Assembly (NCBI GenBank): GCA_900766135.1
Contig: CAAFUF010000005.1
Location: 1 to 40,460, forward strand
Direction of reading: 5' to 3'
DNA: 40,460 bases
Origin: Paenibacillaceae bacterium
GTDB lineage: Bacteria; Bacillota; Bacilli; Paenibacillales; Paenibacillaceae
The position numbers and the translations under genes are program-made. Under the pieces are notes generated by a model, which saw nothing but the letters and a program-made list of their open reading frames with translations, had not been told where the DNA came from and made no database searches. This document shows positions 1 through 8,682 of the stretch, piece by piece. The first letter of the stretch is position 1; the number at the start of each line of letters is the position of its first letter.

Positions 1-200
1 TCGAGCCCGAAGGCGTCGGGGTCTTCCATCCGAGGTGTTTGACTTGCTCATTTAAACAAACTGACGAGATTTAAAATCTCATTTATTACTCACTCGTTGT
101 TCAGTTTTCAAAGATCAACTCGTTATCGTCTCATCGGCGACAACTCTTATATCATATCAGGCAATCCGCCAAAAAGCAAGAACTTTTTTTCAACATCAAG
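1..200 (-). promoter_or_regulatory. Probable rRNA operon promoter and leader, reading out of the window
   Basis: On the minus strand there is a near-consensus sigma-A promoter: TTGCTT, 17 bp, TATGAT (-35 near 175-180, -10 near 152-157). About 30-50 bp downstream lies CTTTGAAAACTGAACAACGA (about 94-114), which I recognise from rRNA operon leaders and spacers of Bacillus and Paenibacillus. No rRNA body is inside the window, so the 16S gene would start just left of base 1. The promoter is seen directly. The rRNA assignment is inferred from the leader motif. The stretch 181-334 between this promoter and the pbuG terminator is AT-rich and shows no gene. Confidence 0.55.
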
Positions 201-334
201 TTCGATCTTTTTCGCAAATCCCCCATCGCCATGAGCGACTTTTATAATATACCAGACCTCGACAGCAAACACAAATACAATACTTGGAAATGATCTTATG
301 GATCGAGAATCTACTATATATAAAATATAAATAT

Positions 335-375
335 ATAAAAAAGAAGCCCGCAGTCCCCAAAGGGACTACAGGCTT
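335..375 (-). terminator. Intrinsic terminator of pbuG
   Basis: On the minus strand AAGCC..AGTCCC pairs with GGGACT..GGCTT (344-375), followed by a T-rich run (CTTCTTTTTTAT). It lies 20 bp after the pbuG stop codon and insulates pbuG from the rRNA-type promoter downstream. Confidence 0.85.
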
Positions 376-395
376 GAGAGGCCTTTGTTGAATAC

Positions 396-1796
396 TTATC
401 CTTGGCTGCCAAGGAAAATGTAACGAAGAATAATGAGGACGAACAATACCCACATCAACCAGTGGATGCTGTATTTCTTTTTGCCAAGCAGATTGGCTGC
501 GCAAGCCAGCACCACATAAAACACGATGCCGAACGAAATCCCGTTCGCAATATTATAAGTGAAAGGCATCATCGTTACGGTCAAGAAAGCCGGAATCGCG
601 ACGACCATATCGGAAAAGTCGATTTCCTTGATCGATTGAACCATCAGTACGCCGACGATAATCAAGGCCGCCGCCGTGGCGGAACCTGGAATCAAAGCCG
701 CGATCGGAGCCAGGAACAACGCTGCCAAGAAGCAAAGCCCCGTCGTAACGGCGGTAAGGCCGGTACGTCCGCCTTCAGCAACGCCCGCCGCGCTTTCGAC
801 GTATGCCGTCGTTGTCGAGGTCCCGAGCAGAGCGCCGCCGGTAACGGCTGCCGCGTCAACCAGCATGGCTTTGCCGACGCGTTTTTTGCCTTCTTCCGGA
901 TTCTTCATGATTCCTGCACGGGAAGCCGTACCTACCAAAGTACCGAAGGTATCAAACAATTCCACGAAAGTAAATGTCGCAATGGCGGAAATAATGCCGG
1001 TATGCAGAATGCCGTCCCAGTCAAACCGCGCGAAGTTGATTTGCGTGAAGTCCGGAACCCAAGGCGTTTGCGGATCGGACAAGGTACCGAAATCCACCAC
1101 GCCCATCAGCAAAGCGACGATTGTAGTTCCCAGGATCCCCAGCAAAATCGCGCCACGGACCTGCAGCACCATCAGAATCCCGATCAGCAATAAGCCGATC
1201 AAAGCGAGCTGTACGTCGGCATTTTCCAAGCTGCCCAAATGAATGACTGTTTCGAAGGAAAGTACGTCGGTGAACGTGTGAGCCGCAATATCGTTGCCGG
1301 CTTCTACGCCGATCGTCATCAACCCGCTGTTTTTCAGGCCGATGATCGTGATGAACAACCCGATCCCGACCGTGATCGCATGTTTCAGCGAATCCGGAAC
1401 AGCGTCCAGCAGCATTTGACGAACCTTCGTTAAGGTCAACAGAATGAAAATCAAACCGGAAATGAATACGGCGGTCAAGCCCATTTCCCAAGTAAACGGA
1501 TGATCCGTCGTGGCCGACGAAAGAATAACGGAAGCAAAATATGCATTAAGACCCATGCCCGGCGCAAGCGCTACGGGAAAGTTAATGAAAAGGCCCATGG
1601 CAATCGTGAAAATCCCGGCGGAAAGCGCCGTCGCCAAGAATACGGAATACCAGCCCATGTCGATCTGACCAAAAGCCGTCAGCGTGTTAGGGTTGACCGT
1701 AAGGATGTAAGCCATCGCCATAAACGTGGTCAGGCCCGCCATAATTTCCGTACGTACCGTCGAACCGTTCTGTTTCAGTTTAAAAAACCGATCCAT
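396..1796 (-). CDS. pbuG: Guanine/hypoxanthine permease (AzgA/NCS2-like family)
   Basis: Predicted integral membrane purine transporter of 466 aa, the usual length for the AzgA-type nucleobase:cation symporters that import hypoxanthine, guanine or adenine. The N-terminal motif GLTTFMAMAYILTVNP (residues 21-36) is typical, and many hydrophobic segments follow along the whole length. ATG start; the protein begins MDRFFKL. It sits downstream of guaA in the same orientation, as pbuG does in B. subtilis, and is preceded by a guanine-class purine riboswitch and a sigma-A promoter, so expression should fall when guanine or hypoxanthine is plentiful. The adenine-type paralogue PbuO is the alternative. 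The riboswitch class and synteny favour PbuG. Confidence 0.88.
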   Translation of the reverse strand: MDRFFKLKQNGSTVRTEIMAGLTTFMAMAYILTVNPNTLTAFGQIDMGWYSVFLATALSAGIFTIAMGLFINFPVALAPGMGLNAYFASVILSSATTDHPFTWEMGLTAVFISGLIFILLTLTKVRQMLLDAVPDSLKHAITVGIGLFITIIGLKNSGLMTIGVEAGNDIAAHTFTDVLSFETVIHLGSLENADVQLALIGLLLIGILMVLQVRGAILLGILGTTIVALLMGVVDFGTLSDPQTPWVPDFTQINFARFDWDGILHTGIISAIATFTFVELFDTFGTLVGTASRAGIMKNPEEGKKRVGKAMLVDAAAVTGGALLGTSTTTAYVESAAGVAEGGRTGLTAVTTGLCFLAALFLAPIAALIPGSATAAALIIVGVLMVQSIKEIDFSDMVVAIPAFLTVTMMPFTYNIANGISFGIVFYVVLACAANLLGKKKYSIHWLMWVLFVLIILRYIFLGSQG

Positions 1797-1885
1797 GATA
1801 AAATTACTCCCCCTTAAAATTTAAAGAACCTGGTTCAAAAAACCGGCGTTACAGCATCACTTTGCCTGCATTCCCTTCGGAAAAC

Positions 1886-1917
1886 GACAAAAAGCCCGAG
1901 GCGACATCCCTCGGGTT
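1886..1917 (-). terminator. Riboswitch-controlled terminator in the pbuG leader
   Basis: On the minus strand CCCGAGG, a 6-nt loop region and CCTCGGG form a stem (1895-1914) followed by CTTTTTG. It lies about 120 nt downstream of the aptamer and 90 nt before the pbuG start, where the expression platform of a transcription-attenuating purine riboswitch should be. Confidence 0.8.
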
Positions 1918-2035
1918 ACCGTACATCCAGAAGAAACGCAATCGTTCTGAAGAGCCTGAAGGCTCCAGGGAACAAGCCGGCATATCATCCGAGCGACCCC
2001 CGAACTTTTGCCTAACATGCTCCAGAAAACGTTCC

Positions 2036-2111
2036 TTCTTTTCGTAGCCAGATCATTTACGGTGACCTCGTAGAGACTTCCGGGCCCATTCCCGGAATTA
2101 TACGAAAAGAA
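2036..2111 (-). ncRNA. Purine riboswitch aptamer (guanine class)
   Basis: Read on the minus strand. P1 is an 11-bp perfect helix, TTCTTTTCGTA with TACGAAAAGAA. It is followed by TAAT, a 7-bp P2 (TTCCGGG/CCCGGAA), the junction TCTCTACG, and P3 with loop CACCGTAAATG, which matches the conserved L3 of the xpt aptamer. The specificity base in J3/1 (GGCTA) is C, which pairs with guanine or hypoxanthine; adenine riboswitches have U. The base before it is G where xpt has A, a small deviation. It sits between the pbuG promoter and an intrinsic terminator, so ligand binding should attenuate pbuG transcription. Confidence 0.92.
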
Positions 2112-2170
2112 CTTATGTGGTTTTGTCGATATCCTGACAAGCCTTGTGACGAAGGCTTATCACATGATTT

Positions 2171-2199
2171 ATTCTAGGCGGAGGGACCTAAATTGTCAA
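2171..2199 (-). promoter_or_regulatory. Sigma-A promoter of pbuG and its riboswitch leader
   Basis: On the minus strand: TTGACA (2194-2199), 17-bp spacer, TAGAAT (2171-2176). The predicted start near 2163 gives a leader of about 365 nt. A further small hairpin, AAGCCTT/AAGGCTT (about 2139-2158), precedes the aptamer. The gap 2200-2317 between this promoter and the guaA terminator shows nothing else. Confidence 0.8.
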
Positions 2200-2317
2200 C
2201 AGAAAAAACGAATATTCGATAAAGATCGAGCTAGTATTGTTCGCCATTTGAATAAATCGTGAAAAGTTTACTAATCATTTACTTTCTCGGGCAGCATCGC
2301 CATTTTTCTCTTCAAAA

Positions 2318-2360
2318 ATAAAAAAGACTGCTCGTCCCTCAAAAAAGAGCAAGCAGTCTT
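2318..2360 (-). terminator. Intrinsic terminator of guaA
   Basis: On the minus strand AAGACTGC pairs with GCAGTCTT, followed by TTTTTTATTTTTG. It begins 12 bp after the guaA stop and separates guaA from the riboswitch-controlled pbuG unit. Confidence 0.85.
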
Positions 2361-2371
2361 GAACAACAAAC

Positions 2372-3910
2372 CTATTCCCATTCAATCGTTGCCGGCGGCT
2401 TCGACGTAATGTCATACACAACCCGGTTGACGTTCTCGACTTCGTTGACAATGCGCACCGAAATCTTTTCCAGCACGTCCCATGGGATGCGCGCCCAGTC
2501 GGCGGTCATGCCGTCGATGGACGTGACGGCACGGATGCCTACCGTGTAGGAGTAGGTGCGGGCATCGCCCATAACCCCTACGCTGCGCATGTTCGGGAGC
2601 GCCGTAAAGTATTGCCAAATCTCGCGATCGAGACCCGCTTTGGCGATTTCATCGCGCAGGATATAATCGGAATCCCGAACGATCTGCAATTTCTCTTCGG
2701 TCACTTCGCCTAAAACGCGAATGGCAAGTCCCGGTCCCGGGAACGGTTGTCTCCATACGATTTCCCGAGGCAGTCCCAGCTCTTCGCCGACCTTCCGCAC
2801 CTCATCCTTGAACAACGTGTTCAGCGGCTCGATCAGCTTGAACTTCATATCTTCCGGCAACCCGCCCACATTGTGGTGGGATTTGATCGTTTGGGCTGTC
2901 GCGGTACCGCTCTCGACAATATCCGTATATAACGTCCCTTGGGCCAGGAATTTGAAATCGTCGAATTTGGCCGACTCTTCATCGAACACGTAAATAAATT
3001 CGTTGCCGATGATTTTCCGCTTCCGTTCCGGATCATCCACGCCGGCCAGCTTCGAAAGGAAACGCTCGCGCGCATCGATCTTGACGACCTTCATGTCGAA
3101 CTTGCCGACGAAGGTCTCCATTACGCTCTCCGCTTCCCCCTTGCGCAGCAGACCATGATCGATGAACATGCAGGTCAGCTGGTCGCCGATGGCTTTATGA
3201 ATCAGCATCGCTACGACCGAGGAGTCGACGCCGCCGCTCAATGCGCACAGCACCTTGCCGTCTCCAACCCGGTCGCGAATATCGCGCACGGCGTCCTCGA
3301 TAAACGTCTCCATGCTCCAGTTGCCTTCACATCCGCAAACTTCATAAAGGAAGTTACGAATCATCTCGTTCCCGTGCACGGAGTGCCGCACTTCCGGATG
3401 GAATTGCACGCCGTACATGTTGCGGTTCGTGTTCGCGAACCCGGCGATCGGCGCATGCTCCGTCGAAGCGTCGACCACGAAACCGTCCGGAAGCTGGGTC
3501 ACATGATCCCCATGGCTCATCCAAACCGTCTGCTTCGCATCAAGACCGCGAGTTAATGCCGAATGTTCGGCAAAATCAACGTCCGCTTTGCCGTACTCGC
3601 GTTTCTCCGCGCGTTCCACCTTGCCGCCAAGCTGGTGGGCCATCAACTGCATGCCGTAGCAAATGCCGAAGATCGGCACACCGATGTCGTACACGGCCGG
3701 GTCGATGTGCGGGGCATCCTCCGCGTAAACGCTGGACGGACCGCCCGAAAACACGATGCCTTTCGGCGCGATTTCCCGCAGGCGTTCCACCGGCGTATTA
3801 AACGGCAGCAGTTCGCTGTACACGCCTAAGTCGCGGATCCTTCTTGCAATTAACTGATTGTATTGTCCTCCGAAATCAAGGACCACAATCATTTCATTTG
3901 GCTTATTCAT
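2372..3910 (-). CDS. guaA: GMP synthase (glutamine-hydrolysing)
   Basis: Converts XMP, ATP and glutamine to GMP in the cytosol, the last step of guanine nucleotide synthesis. At 512 aa it is full length. The class I glutamine amidotransferase domain carries the nucleophile in GICYGMQ (C84) and the partners in FHPE (H171, E173). The ATP pyrophosphatase P-loop SGGVDS is at 225-230, and the C-terminal dimerisation domain ends TSKPPATIEWE, as is typical. ATG start with SD GAGGGAGG. It has its own promoter just upstream and a terminator just downstream. Its place between the transglutaminase gene and pbuG matches B. subtilis. Confidence 0.97.
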   Translation of the reverse strand: MNKPNEMIVVLDFGGQYNQLIARRIRDLGVYSELLPFNTPVERLREIAPKGIVFSGGPSSVYAEDAPHIDPAVYDIGVPIFGICYGMQLMAHQLGGKVERAEKREYGKADVDFAEHSALTRGLDAKQTVWMSHGDHVTQLPDGFVVDASTEHAPIAGFANTNRNMYGVQFHPEVRHSVHGNEMIRNFLYEVCGCEGNWSMETFIEDAVRDIRDRVGDGKVLCALSGGVDSSVVAMLIHKAIGDQLTCMFIDHGLLRKGEAESVMETFVGKFDMKVVKIDARERFLSKLAGVDDPERKRKIIGNEFIYVFDEESAKFDDFKFLAQGTLYTDIVESGTATAQTIKSHHNVGGLPEDMKFKLIEPLNTLFKDEVRKVGEELGLPREIVWRQPFPGPGLAIRVLGEVTEEKLQIVRDSDYILRDEIAKAGLDREIWQYFTALPNMRSVGVMGDARTYSYTVGIRAVTSIDGMTADWARIPWDVLEKISVRIVNEVENVNRVVYDITSKPPATIEWE

Positions 3911-3939
3911 GACCGAGCCTCCCTCAAATTATGACACCT

Positions 3940-3969
3940 ATTATACGAAACGACAAAAGAGGTCGTCAA
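3940..3969 (-). promoter_or_regulatory. Sigma-A promoter of guaA
   Basis: On the minus strand: TTGACG (3964-3969), 18-bp spacer, TATAAT (3940-3945). The predicted leader is only about 20 nt, so there is no room for a riboswitch here. The promoter lies in the 78-bp gap after the transglutaminase gene. Confidence 0.8.
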
Positions 3970-3988
3970 GGAAGCCCGGATGCCAAAT

Positions 3989-6391
3989 TCAGCGGCGACG
4001 AAAGGCCAACTTCCGGCATTGTTCTAGGAACTTCACGCTTTCCTTTCGCTCCGGCCGCAATCCCCCGTAGTAGATCCTCTCCCAGGTCCGCACGAACTGC
4101 TCGGCGTCCTTCGCCTGTGCCGCATCTCCGATAAAGGCGGCCCGGATATATTCGCGCGCGGTCATGGCCGCAGGTTTGGGTCCGTGGACCAATGCTAACT
4201 CGCGCCACACCCGATCCGCCGAAGCCAGCAGCTCGCGGCGGCCGGGAAAGGCGCCTCGCAGAGGCAGCCGCCCGAGCGCAAGCGGCAACAAGTGTCCGCG
4301 CCGCTTCACTTCCTTGGCCAACAGCAAAACGAAACCGGCGCCTAAAGCCAGGACGGTCCACTCGAACAGGCGCAGCTGCGGATTCATCGCAGCGAACTGC
4401 TTTGCGGCCCGTTCGGTAAGCTGCGGCTGCAGGAGCTTGGCCACCTCGGTTGCTTTGGCCAACAGCGGGAAGGCAGCCTCAGCCTCTGCAGCACCCAGCC
4501 CGTGATCCGCTAAGGTGCTGACGCTTAGAGCCATGGACGCGCCGAACCCCGGCGTCGGATCAAAAGCAACCCAACCGGTCTCGGGAAAATACACCTCCAC
4601 CCATGAATGCGCATCGGCATAGGTTACGGTATAACGATGCAGCTCAGTAGAACCGGCGCTAACAGCGTTGGCAGCGGGTGCCTCCCCGCTGCCCGCATCG
4701 ACGGCAGCCGTAGCGGCGGACGGCGAAGGGTCGCCCGGAGCGAAGCCCTTGACCCAGCGGGCCGGGATCCCGCCGCTGCGAAGCAGGATGACCATCGCCG
4801 TCGAGAAATGGTCGCAATAGCCGATGCGGTCGACGAACAGAAAGCGGTCGACGAAATCGGCGCCTTCCGGCGGCTGACGGGAATCCAGGCTATAAGCGTA
4901 ACGATGCTTCAAGTAACTCTCAACGGCGGTGGCCGCATCGTAGCGGCTGTTTTCTCCGGCGACAAGCTGTTCGCCCAGCTTTCGTACCCGCTCCGGCAGA
5001 GCCTCCGGCAGCTGCAGAAAGCGGTCCCGGACCTCCGCAGGGTCCGGCCCGTCCTCTTGTCGCAGCTCGTCTGCGGACGCCGTTGCCACCGCCGATGTCA
5101 GCTCATAGCCGTAAATCTGCTCCGCAGGGGCGGCATAGTCTATGATAAAAGCATCGGCCCAGGCGTCAAACCGAGGATCTACCTGCACCGGCTGATTTCG
5201 GTCACCGGCGATGATCCGTTCCGTCTGAACCGGGAGTCCGCCCGACAGCAGGGCCACCCGTCCCGTCATCGGCGACTCGAACGTCACCGTTTGCCGGATC
5301 AGCTCCCGGCCGGTGTCGGCGCCGGCCACGGCAGCGATGGCTTCGCCCGCGGCCGATTCGCCCCCGAAGCCGCCGGAGCGCTCCGCCTCGGCGATCGAGG
5401 GTCCGCCTTCCCCGGCCGGCTGAATCCACCCCCGGCCGGTATACACGCTTTTGCTTTCGCCGCGCCAGTACGTATTGTACGGCGACAACGCCGTAAAATA
5501 CGGGTCATGGCGAAGGCGCAGCGGCGCGCCCAGCTTGGAGTCGTCCCGGCCGTAGCCGGATACGCTGATCGCCGCGGCGCTGCCCGGCCGGTCCGTTAGC
5601 TCGGCTCCGCTCCAATCCGACAAGCTGCGGGCGACCTGCTCCCAGGAGATTGCCCGCACCGGCTGCAGCGGCAGCAAGGAGCTGAGCAGCGCCGCCCCGG
5701 CCACGCAGGCGAGCACGACGCTGCCTCCGGCCACGCTCCCGGTTCCCCGGCTCGGCCCCGACTCGCCACGATGGAACGCCGCCGCTTGCAGCGCCAGGCC
5801 CAGCGCTGCCGAGCGGATGACGCCCAAATACATCTCCAAGCCGACGGCGGCTTCCAGCACCAGCAAATAGATCACCGTGGCCGACATGAACAACAGGATA
5901 CTCTGGCGCGACAGCGCCAGCATCTGCACGGATACGACCAGCAGCGTCCAGCCGATCAAGAGCAGCAGGGCCCTGGTCTCCATGCTGATCGCGTAAAGCC
6001 TTCCCGAACCCAGGAACTCCTCCAGATCGGAGGCGATCGTTTGCGCGTAACCGCCAAACCAAGCTACCCCTTCTTCCCTCCCGAAGAGATAAAGCATGGC
6101 CCCGGCGATCAACAGCGGCGGCAGCGGCGCAAACAAGCCGGACGGCAGCCGCAGGCAACCGAACAGCAGCAAAGCCCCGGTGAGGATGAAAAACAGCGGA
6201 ATCAACTCCGTCTGCCTGTCCGGCATCATCGCGTGCAAGGGATACAACCATTCTCCAAATAATCCGAACAGCAGCAGCGTGATCACGATCCGCAGGCCGG
6301 CCGAAGGCGCCGGATGCCCGCTTCGCCGCGAGGGCACCCCCGCAGCCAATCGGCCTCCGGCCGTAAGCTCCACATGCTTAGGCGCTGACAT
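3989..6391 (-). CDS. yebA: Membrane-anchored transglutaminase-like protein (YebA/TgpA type)
   Basis: Protein of 800 aa. The N-terminal third (about residues 31-245) is a set of hydrophobic segments, consistent with a TgpA-type membrane domain. An extracytoplasmic transglutaminase-like core follows, with a plausible catalytic triad: C526 in GYCDHFSTAM, H595 in DAHSWVEVYF and D611 in FDPTPGF. A final membrane helix lies near 655-680, then a C-terminal DUF4129-like tail. The Ala/Gly-rich stretch at about 558-582, inside the transglutaminase core, looks like a linker-like insertion. The start overlaps the DUF58 gene by 14 bp. The MoxR-DUF58-transglutaminase set is common and co-expressed in many bacteria, but the substrate in Firmicutes is unknown. 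The family call is firm; the function is not. Confidence 0.85.
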   Translation of the reverse strand: MSAPKHVELTAGGRLAAGVPSRRSGHPAPSAGLRIVITLLLFGLFGEWLYPLHAMMPDRQTELIPLFFILTGALLLFGCLRLPSGLFAPLPPLLIAGAMLYLFGREEGVAWFGGYAQTIASDLEEFLGSGRLYAISMETRALLLLIGWTLLVVSVQMLALSRQSILLFMSATVIYLLVLEAAVGLEMYLGVIRSAALGLALQAAAFHRGESGPSRGTGSVAGGSVVLACVAGAALLSSLLPLQPVRAISWEQVARSLSDWSGAELTDRPGSAAAISVSGYGRDDSKLGAPLRLRHDPYFTALSPYNTYWRGESKSVYTGRGWIQPAGEGGPSIAEAERSGGFGGESAAGEAIAAVAGADTGRELIRQTVTFESPMTGRVALLSGGLPVQTERIIAGDRNQPVQVDPRFDAWADAFIIDYAAPAEQIYGYELTSAVATASADELRQEDGPDPAEVRDRFLQLPEALPERVRKLGEQLVAGENSRYDAATAVESYLKHRYAYSLDSRQPPEGADFVDRFLFVDRIGYCDHFSTAMVILLRSGGIPARWVKGFAPGDPSPSAATAAVDAGSGEAPAANAVSAGSTELHRYTVTYADAHSWVEVYFPETGWVAFDPTPGFGASMALSVSTLADHGLGAAEAEAAFPLLAKATEVAKLLQPQLTERAAKQFAAMNPQLRLFEWTVLALGAGFVLLLAKEVKRRGHLLPLALGRLPLRGAFPGRRELLASADRVWRELALVHGPKPAAMTAREYIRAAFIGDAAQAKDAEQFVRTWERIYYGGLRPERKESVKFLEQCRKLAFRRR

Positions 6392-7610
6392 GCCCGCTCG
6401 CCTCCTTCCGCCGGGACTTCGTTCGATACGGCGTCAGGTCCGCTACCGTGACGCCCCGCTCCCGCAGCCGAGCCGCCAGTTGGATCGGTTGCCCCGATCC
6501 GCCGAGCCCGCCGGCGCACCAAACCTCCGCGGCCACTCCAAGCTCGGCCAAATGCAGCAGGTCCCCGGCCAATTCAGGCGTAAGCGTGCCCGTGATGACC
6601 GTGAGGCTTTGCCCTTGGGAGAGCAACTCGGGCCAGTCCCGGCGCAGCAATTCGCCTGCGGATAAACCGTTGCCCAAGCGAAGGCCGGCGAGCAGCTCCA
6701 GGCCGCCCATCATGCCCTCGCGGCCGGTGACCCGGCAGGCTCCGGCCATCGCACCGTGGCTAAACCTGAGCTCGCCGGCGTCGGAATCTCCCGCTTCGCG
6801 CGCAAGCCACGTGGCGGCAGCCGAAACCGCCAGCTCAAAGCTGGCGGGAGTACCATAATCCCCTTGCTGCGCGCTCAGCAGCAAATACCGCGGCATGACG
6901 CCCTGCTCTTCGGGAATGCGGGAGAGCAGCTCGCCTTTTTTCGCGGAGTATTTCCAATGAATTCGCCGTAGCGGATCTCCCGGTGCATAGGGCCTCAAGC
7001 GGCCGGGAGCCGGGGAAGACATGACGAGTTGGGGCTGCCAAGCCCCGCCGCCCTCTTGCTCGCCCCGCTCCTCCGCTTCCGGCGGATCAGCCGCCAGGGG
7101 CTTGGGATGAATGACCATCATTTCGGGTGCCGCAGCCTTGCGGGTTCGTTTGAACCAGCCGAACGGATCGCCCCAGGTCAACCGGACGGACGTGTCTTTA
7201 TAGACGCCCCGAGGCAAACCCTGAATCGTATACGTTACCCGGTAATCGCGGCGAAATCCGGCGAAAAACAAACTACCGCCCCGAACTCCCGGGCGGTTCG
7301 TGCCTTGTCCTGCAGCGGTCCATGCCAGCTCGTCTTCGACCTGCAGCCAAACCGGCGGCAGGCCGCCTTCGCAGCGGACCGCCAGCGTAACGGCGACCGG
7401 CTCCCCGGCAACCGGGAAGGCCGGCTGCCAAGCGCGCTCGACCTTGAAGCGCTTCGGACCAAGCGCCTGCACTAAAGCGCCTTGCAGCATGATCAATCCG
7501 GTGAGGAGCAGCAAAAACAAAGCCGACGCCCCGCCGCGCCAAGCGTACCAGCCGCCCAAAGCTCCGGCAAACGCGATCGCTGCCGGCCAGGCCCAACCCG
7601 CGCGCTTCAT
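6378..7610 (-). CDS. yeaD: DUF58 domain protein (YeaD type)
   Basis: Protein of 410 aa with two hydrophobic segments at the N-terminus (about 7-20 and 28-48) and a long soluble part. The DUF58 signature RLRPYAPGDPLRRIHWKYSA lies at 204-223, followed by a vWA-like fold region. DUF58 proteins are thought to act with MoxR ATPases in assembling or activating other proteins; the precise role is not known. Its ATG overlaps the stop of the MoxR gene by 4 bp and its end overlaps the transglutaminase start, so the three genes are translationally coupled. The family assignment is confident. Confidence 0.87.
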   Translation of the reverse strand: MKRAGWAWPAAIAFAGALGGWYAWRGGASALFLLLLTGLIMLQGALVQALGPKRFKVERAWQPAFPVAGEPVAVTLAVRCEGGLPPVWLQVEDELAWTAAGQGTNRPGVRGGSLFFAGFRRDYRVTYTIQGLPRGVYKDTSVRLTWGDPFGWFKRTRKAAAPEMMVIHPKPLAADPPEAEERGEQEGGGAWQPQLVMSSPAPGRLRPYAPGDPLRRIHWKYSAKKGELLSRIPEEQGVMPRYLLLSAQQGDYGTPASFELAVSAAATWLAREAGDSDAGELRFSHGAMAGACRVTGREGMMGGLELLAGLRLGNGLSAGELLRRDWPELLSQGQSLTVITGTLTPELAGDLLHLAELGVAAEVWCAGGLGGSGQPIQLAARLRERGVTVADLTPYRTKSRRKEASGHVSA

Positions 7611-8575
7611 GACGAAACTCCCGTTGTCCGCGCGAAAATCGGTACATTCACTTTGGCCAGCACATCGGCCAACGCCTGTTCTCCGCCAACTCCGGCGAGC
7701 TTCGCTTCCGTCCTAAGTACGATCCGGTGCGTCAGCACGGCGGGTGCAACCGCCTTTACATCGTCCGGCGTTACGAATGAACGCCCCTTGAAATAGGCCA
7801 TCGCCTGCGCCGCTCCCATCCAGGCGAGCGTTGCGCGCGGACTTAAGCCCAGCGCGATTTGCGGATGACGACGGGAAACGTCCGCCGCTCCAACCATGTA
7901 GCGCTTGATGACATCGTCCACCAATACGCCGCGCACCAGCCGCTGCATGACGGCCATTTCCTCCGGCAGCAACACCGGCTTCAGCTCGGCGGGATTCGGC
8001 GGATCCTGCATCCGCCCGAGCATATCGACCTCCTGCTCCGGCTTCGGATAACCCAGCGTCAGCCGCATCAAAAACCGGTCCAGCTGCGCCTCCGGCAGGC
8101 GGTAGGTTCCCTCGTATTCCAGCGGGTTTTGCGTGGCCAGCAACAAAAACGGCTTCGGCAACGCCCTCGTCACTCCGTCGATCGTCACTTTCCGTTCTTC
8201 CATCGCTTCGAGCAACGCCGACTGGGTCCGCGGCGCCGCCCGGTTGATCTCATCGGCCAGCACCACATTCGCAAACACCGGGCCAGGCCGAAATTCGAAC
8301 TGTCCGCTTTGCGCGTGGTACACCGTTACGCCGGTCACATCGGACGGCAGCAGGTCCGACGTAAACTGGATGCGGCCAAACGACCCGCCGATGCAGGCCG
8401 CCAGCGTGCGAACCAGCATCGTTTTGCCCACACCGGGCACATCCTCGAGCAAAATATGACCGCCGCTCAGCATCGCCACCACCGCGAGCTCGATCTCCGC
8501 TTTTTTCCCTACGATTACCCGATCCACCTTATGGACGAGCCGCTCCAGCAGCTCCTGCGCTTGATCGTGATTCAT
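7607..8575 (-). CDS. yeaC: MoxR-family AAA+ ATPase (YeaC type)
   Basis: Cytosolic AAA+ ATPase of 322 aa. Walker A is DVPGVGKT (45-52), Walker B VVLADEINRA (104-113), with sensor and arginine-finger regions typical of MoxR, including ATQNPLEYEGTYRLPEAQLD. MoxR proteins act as chaperone-like partners of vWA or DUF58 proteins. It is the first gene of the MoxR-DUF58-transglutaminase operon. ATG start with a strong SD, GGAGGGG, 8 bp upstream. I saw no convincing sigma-A promoter at the right distance in the 107 bp before it, so it may be read from upstream. Confidence 0.92.
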   Translation of the reverse strand: MNHDQAQELLERLVHKVDRVIVGKKAEIELAVVAMLSGGHILLEDVPGVGKTMLVRTLAACIGGSFGRIQFTSDLLPSDVTGVTVYHAQSGQFEFRPGPVFANVVLADEINRAAPRTQSALLEAMEERKVTIDGVTRALPKPFLLLATQNPLEYEGTYRLPEAQLDRFLMRLTLGYPKPEQEVDMLGRMQDPPNPAELKPVLLPEEMAVMQRLVRGVLVDDVIKRYMVGAADVSRRHPQIALGLSPRATLAWMGAAQAMAYFKGRSFVTPDDVKAVAPAVLTHRIVLRTEAKLAGVGGEQALADVLAKVNVPIFARTTGVSS

Positions 8576-8682
8576 AATGACTTCCCCTCCATTTCTAAAC
8601 CATGGCCGTAATCTATCAACCAGTTTCTCCAGAAACTAGCTGAAATAGACATGGAAGAGAGAAGGGGGACGGTCCGGTCTTG

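Noticed and set aside
402..1193. Long plus-strand open frame opposite pbuG
   Set aside because: Shadow of the pbuG coding strand in GC-rich DNA, with a low-complexity, charged translation. Similar shadows oppose yebA, hemL, acnA and both GH65 genes.
8592..8619. TTGATA-16-TAGAAA as promoter of the moxR operon
   Set aside because: The predicted start would fall inside the Shine-Dalgarno sequence, leaving no usable leader.
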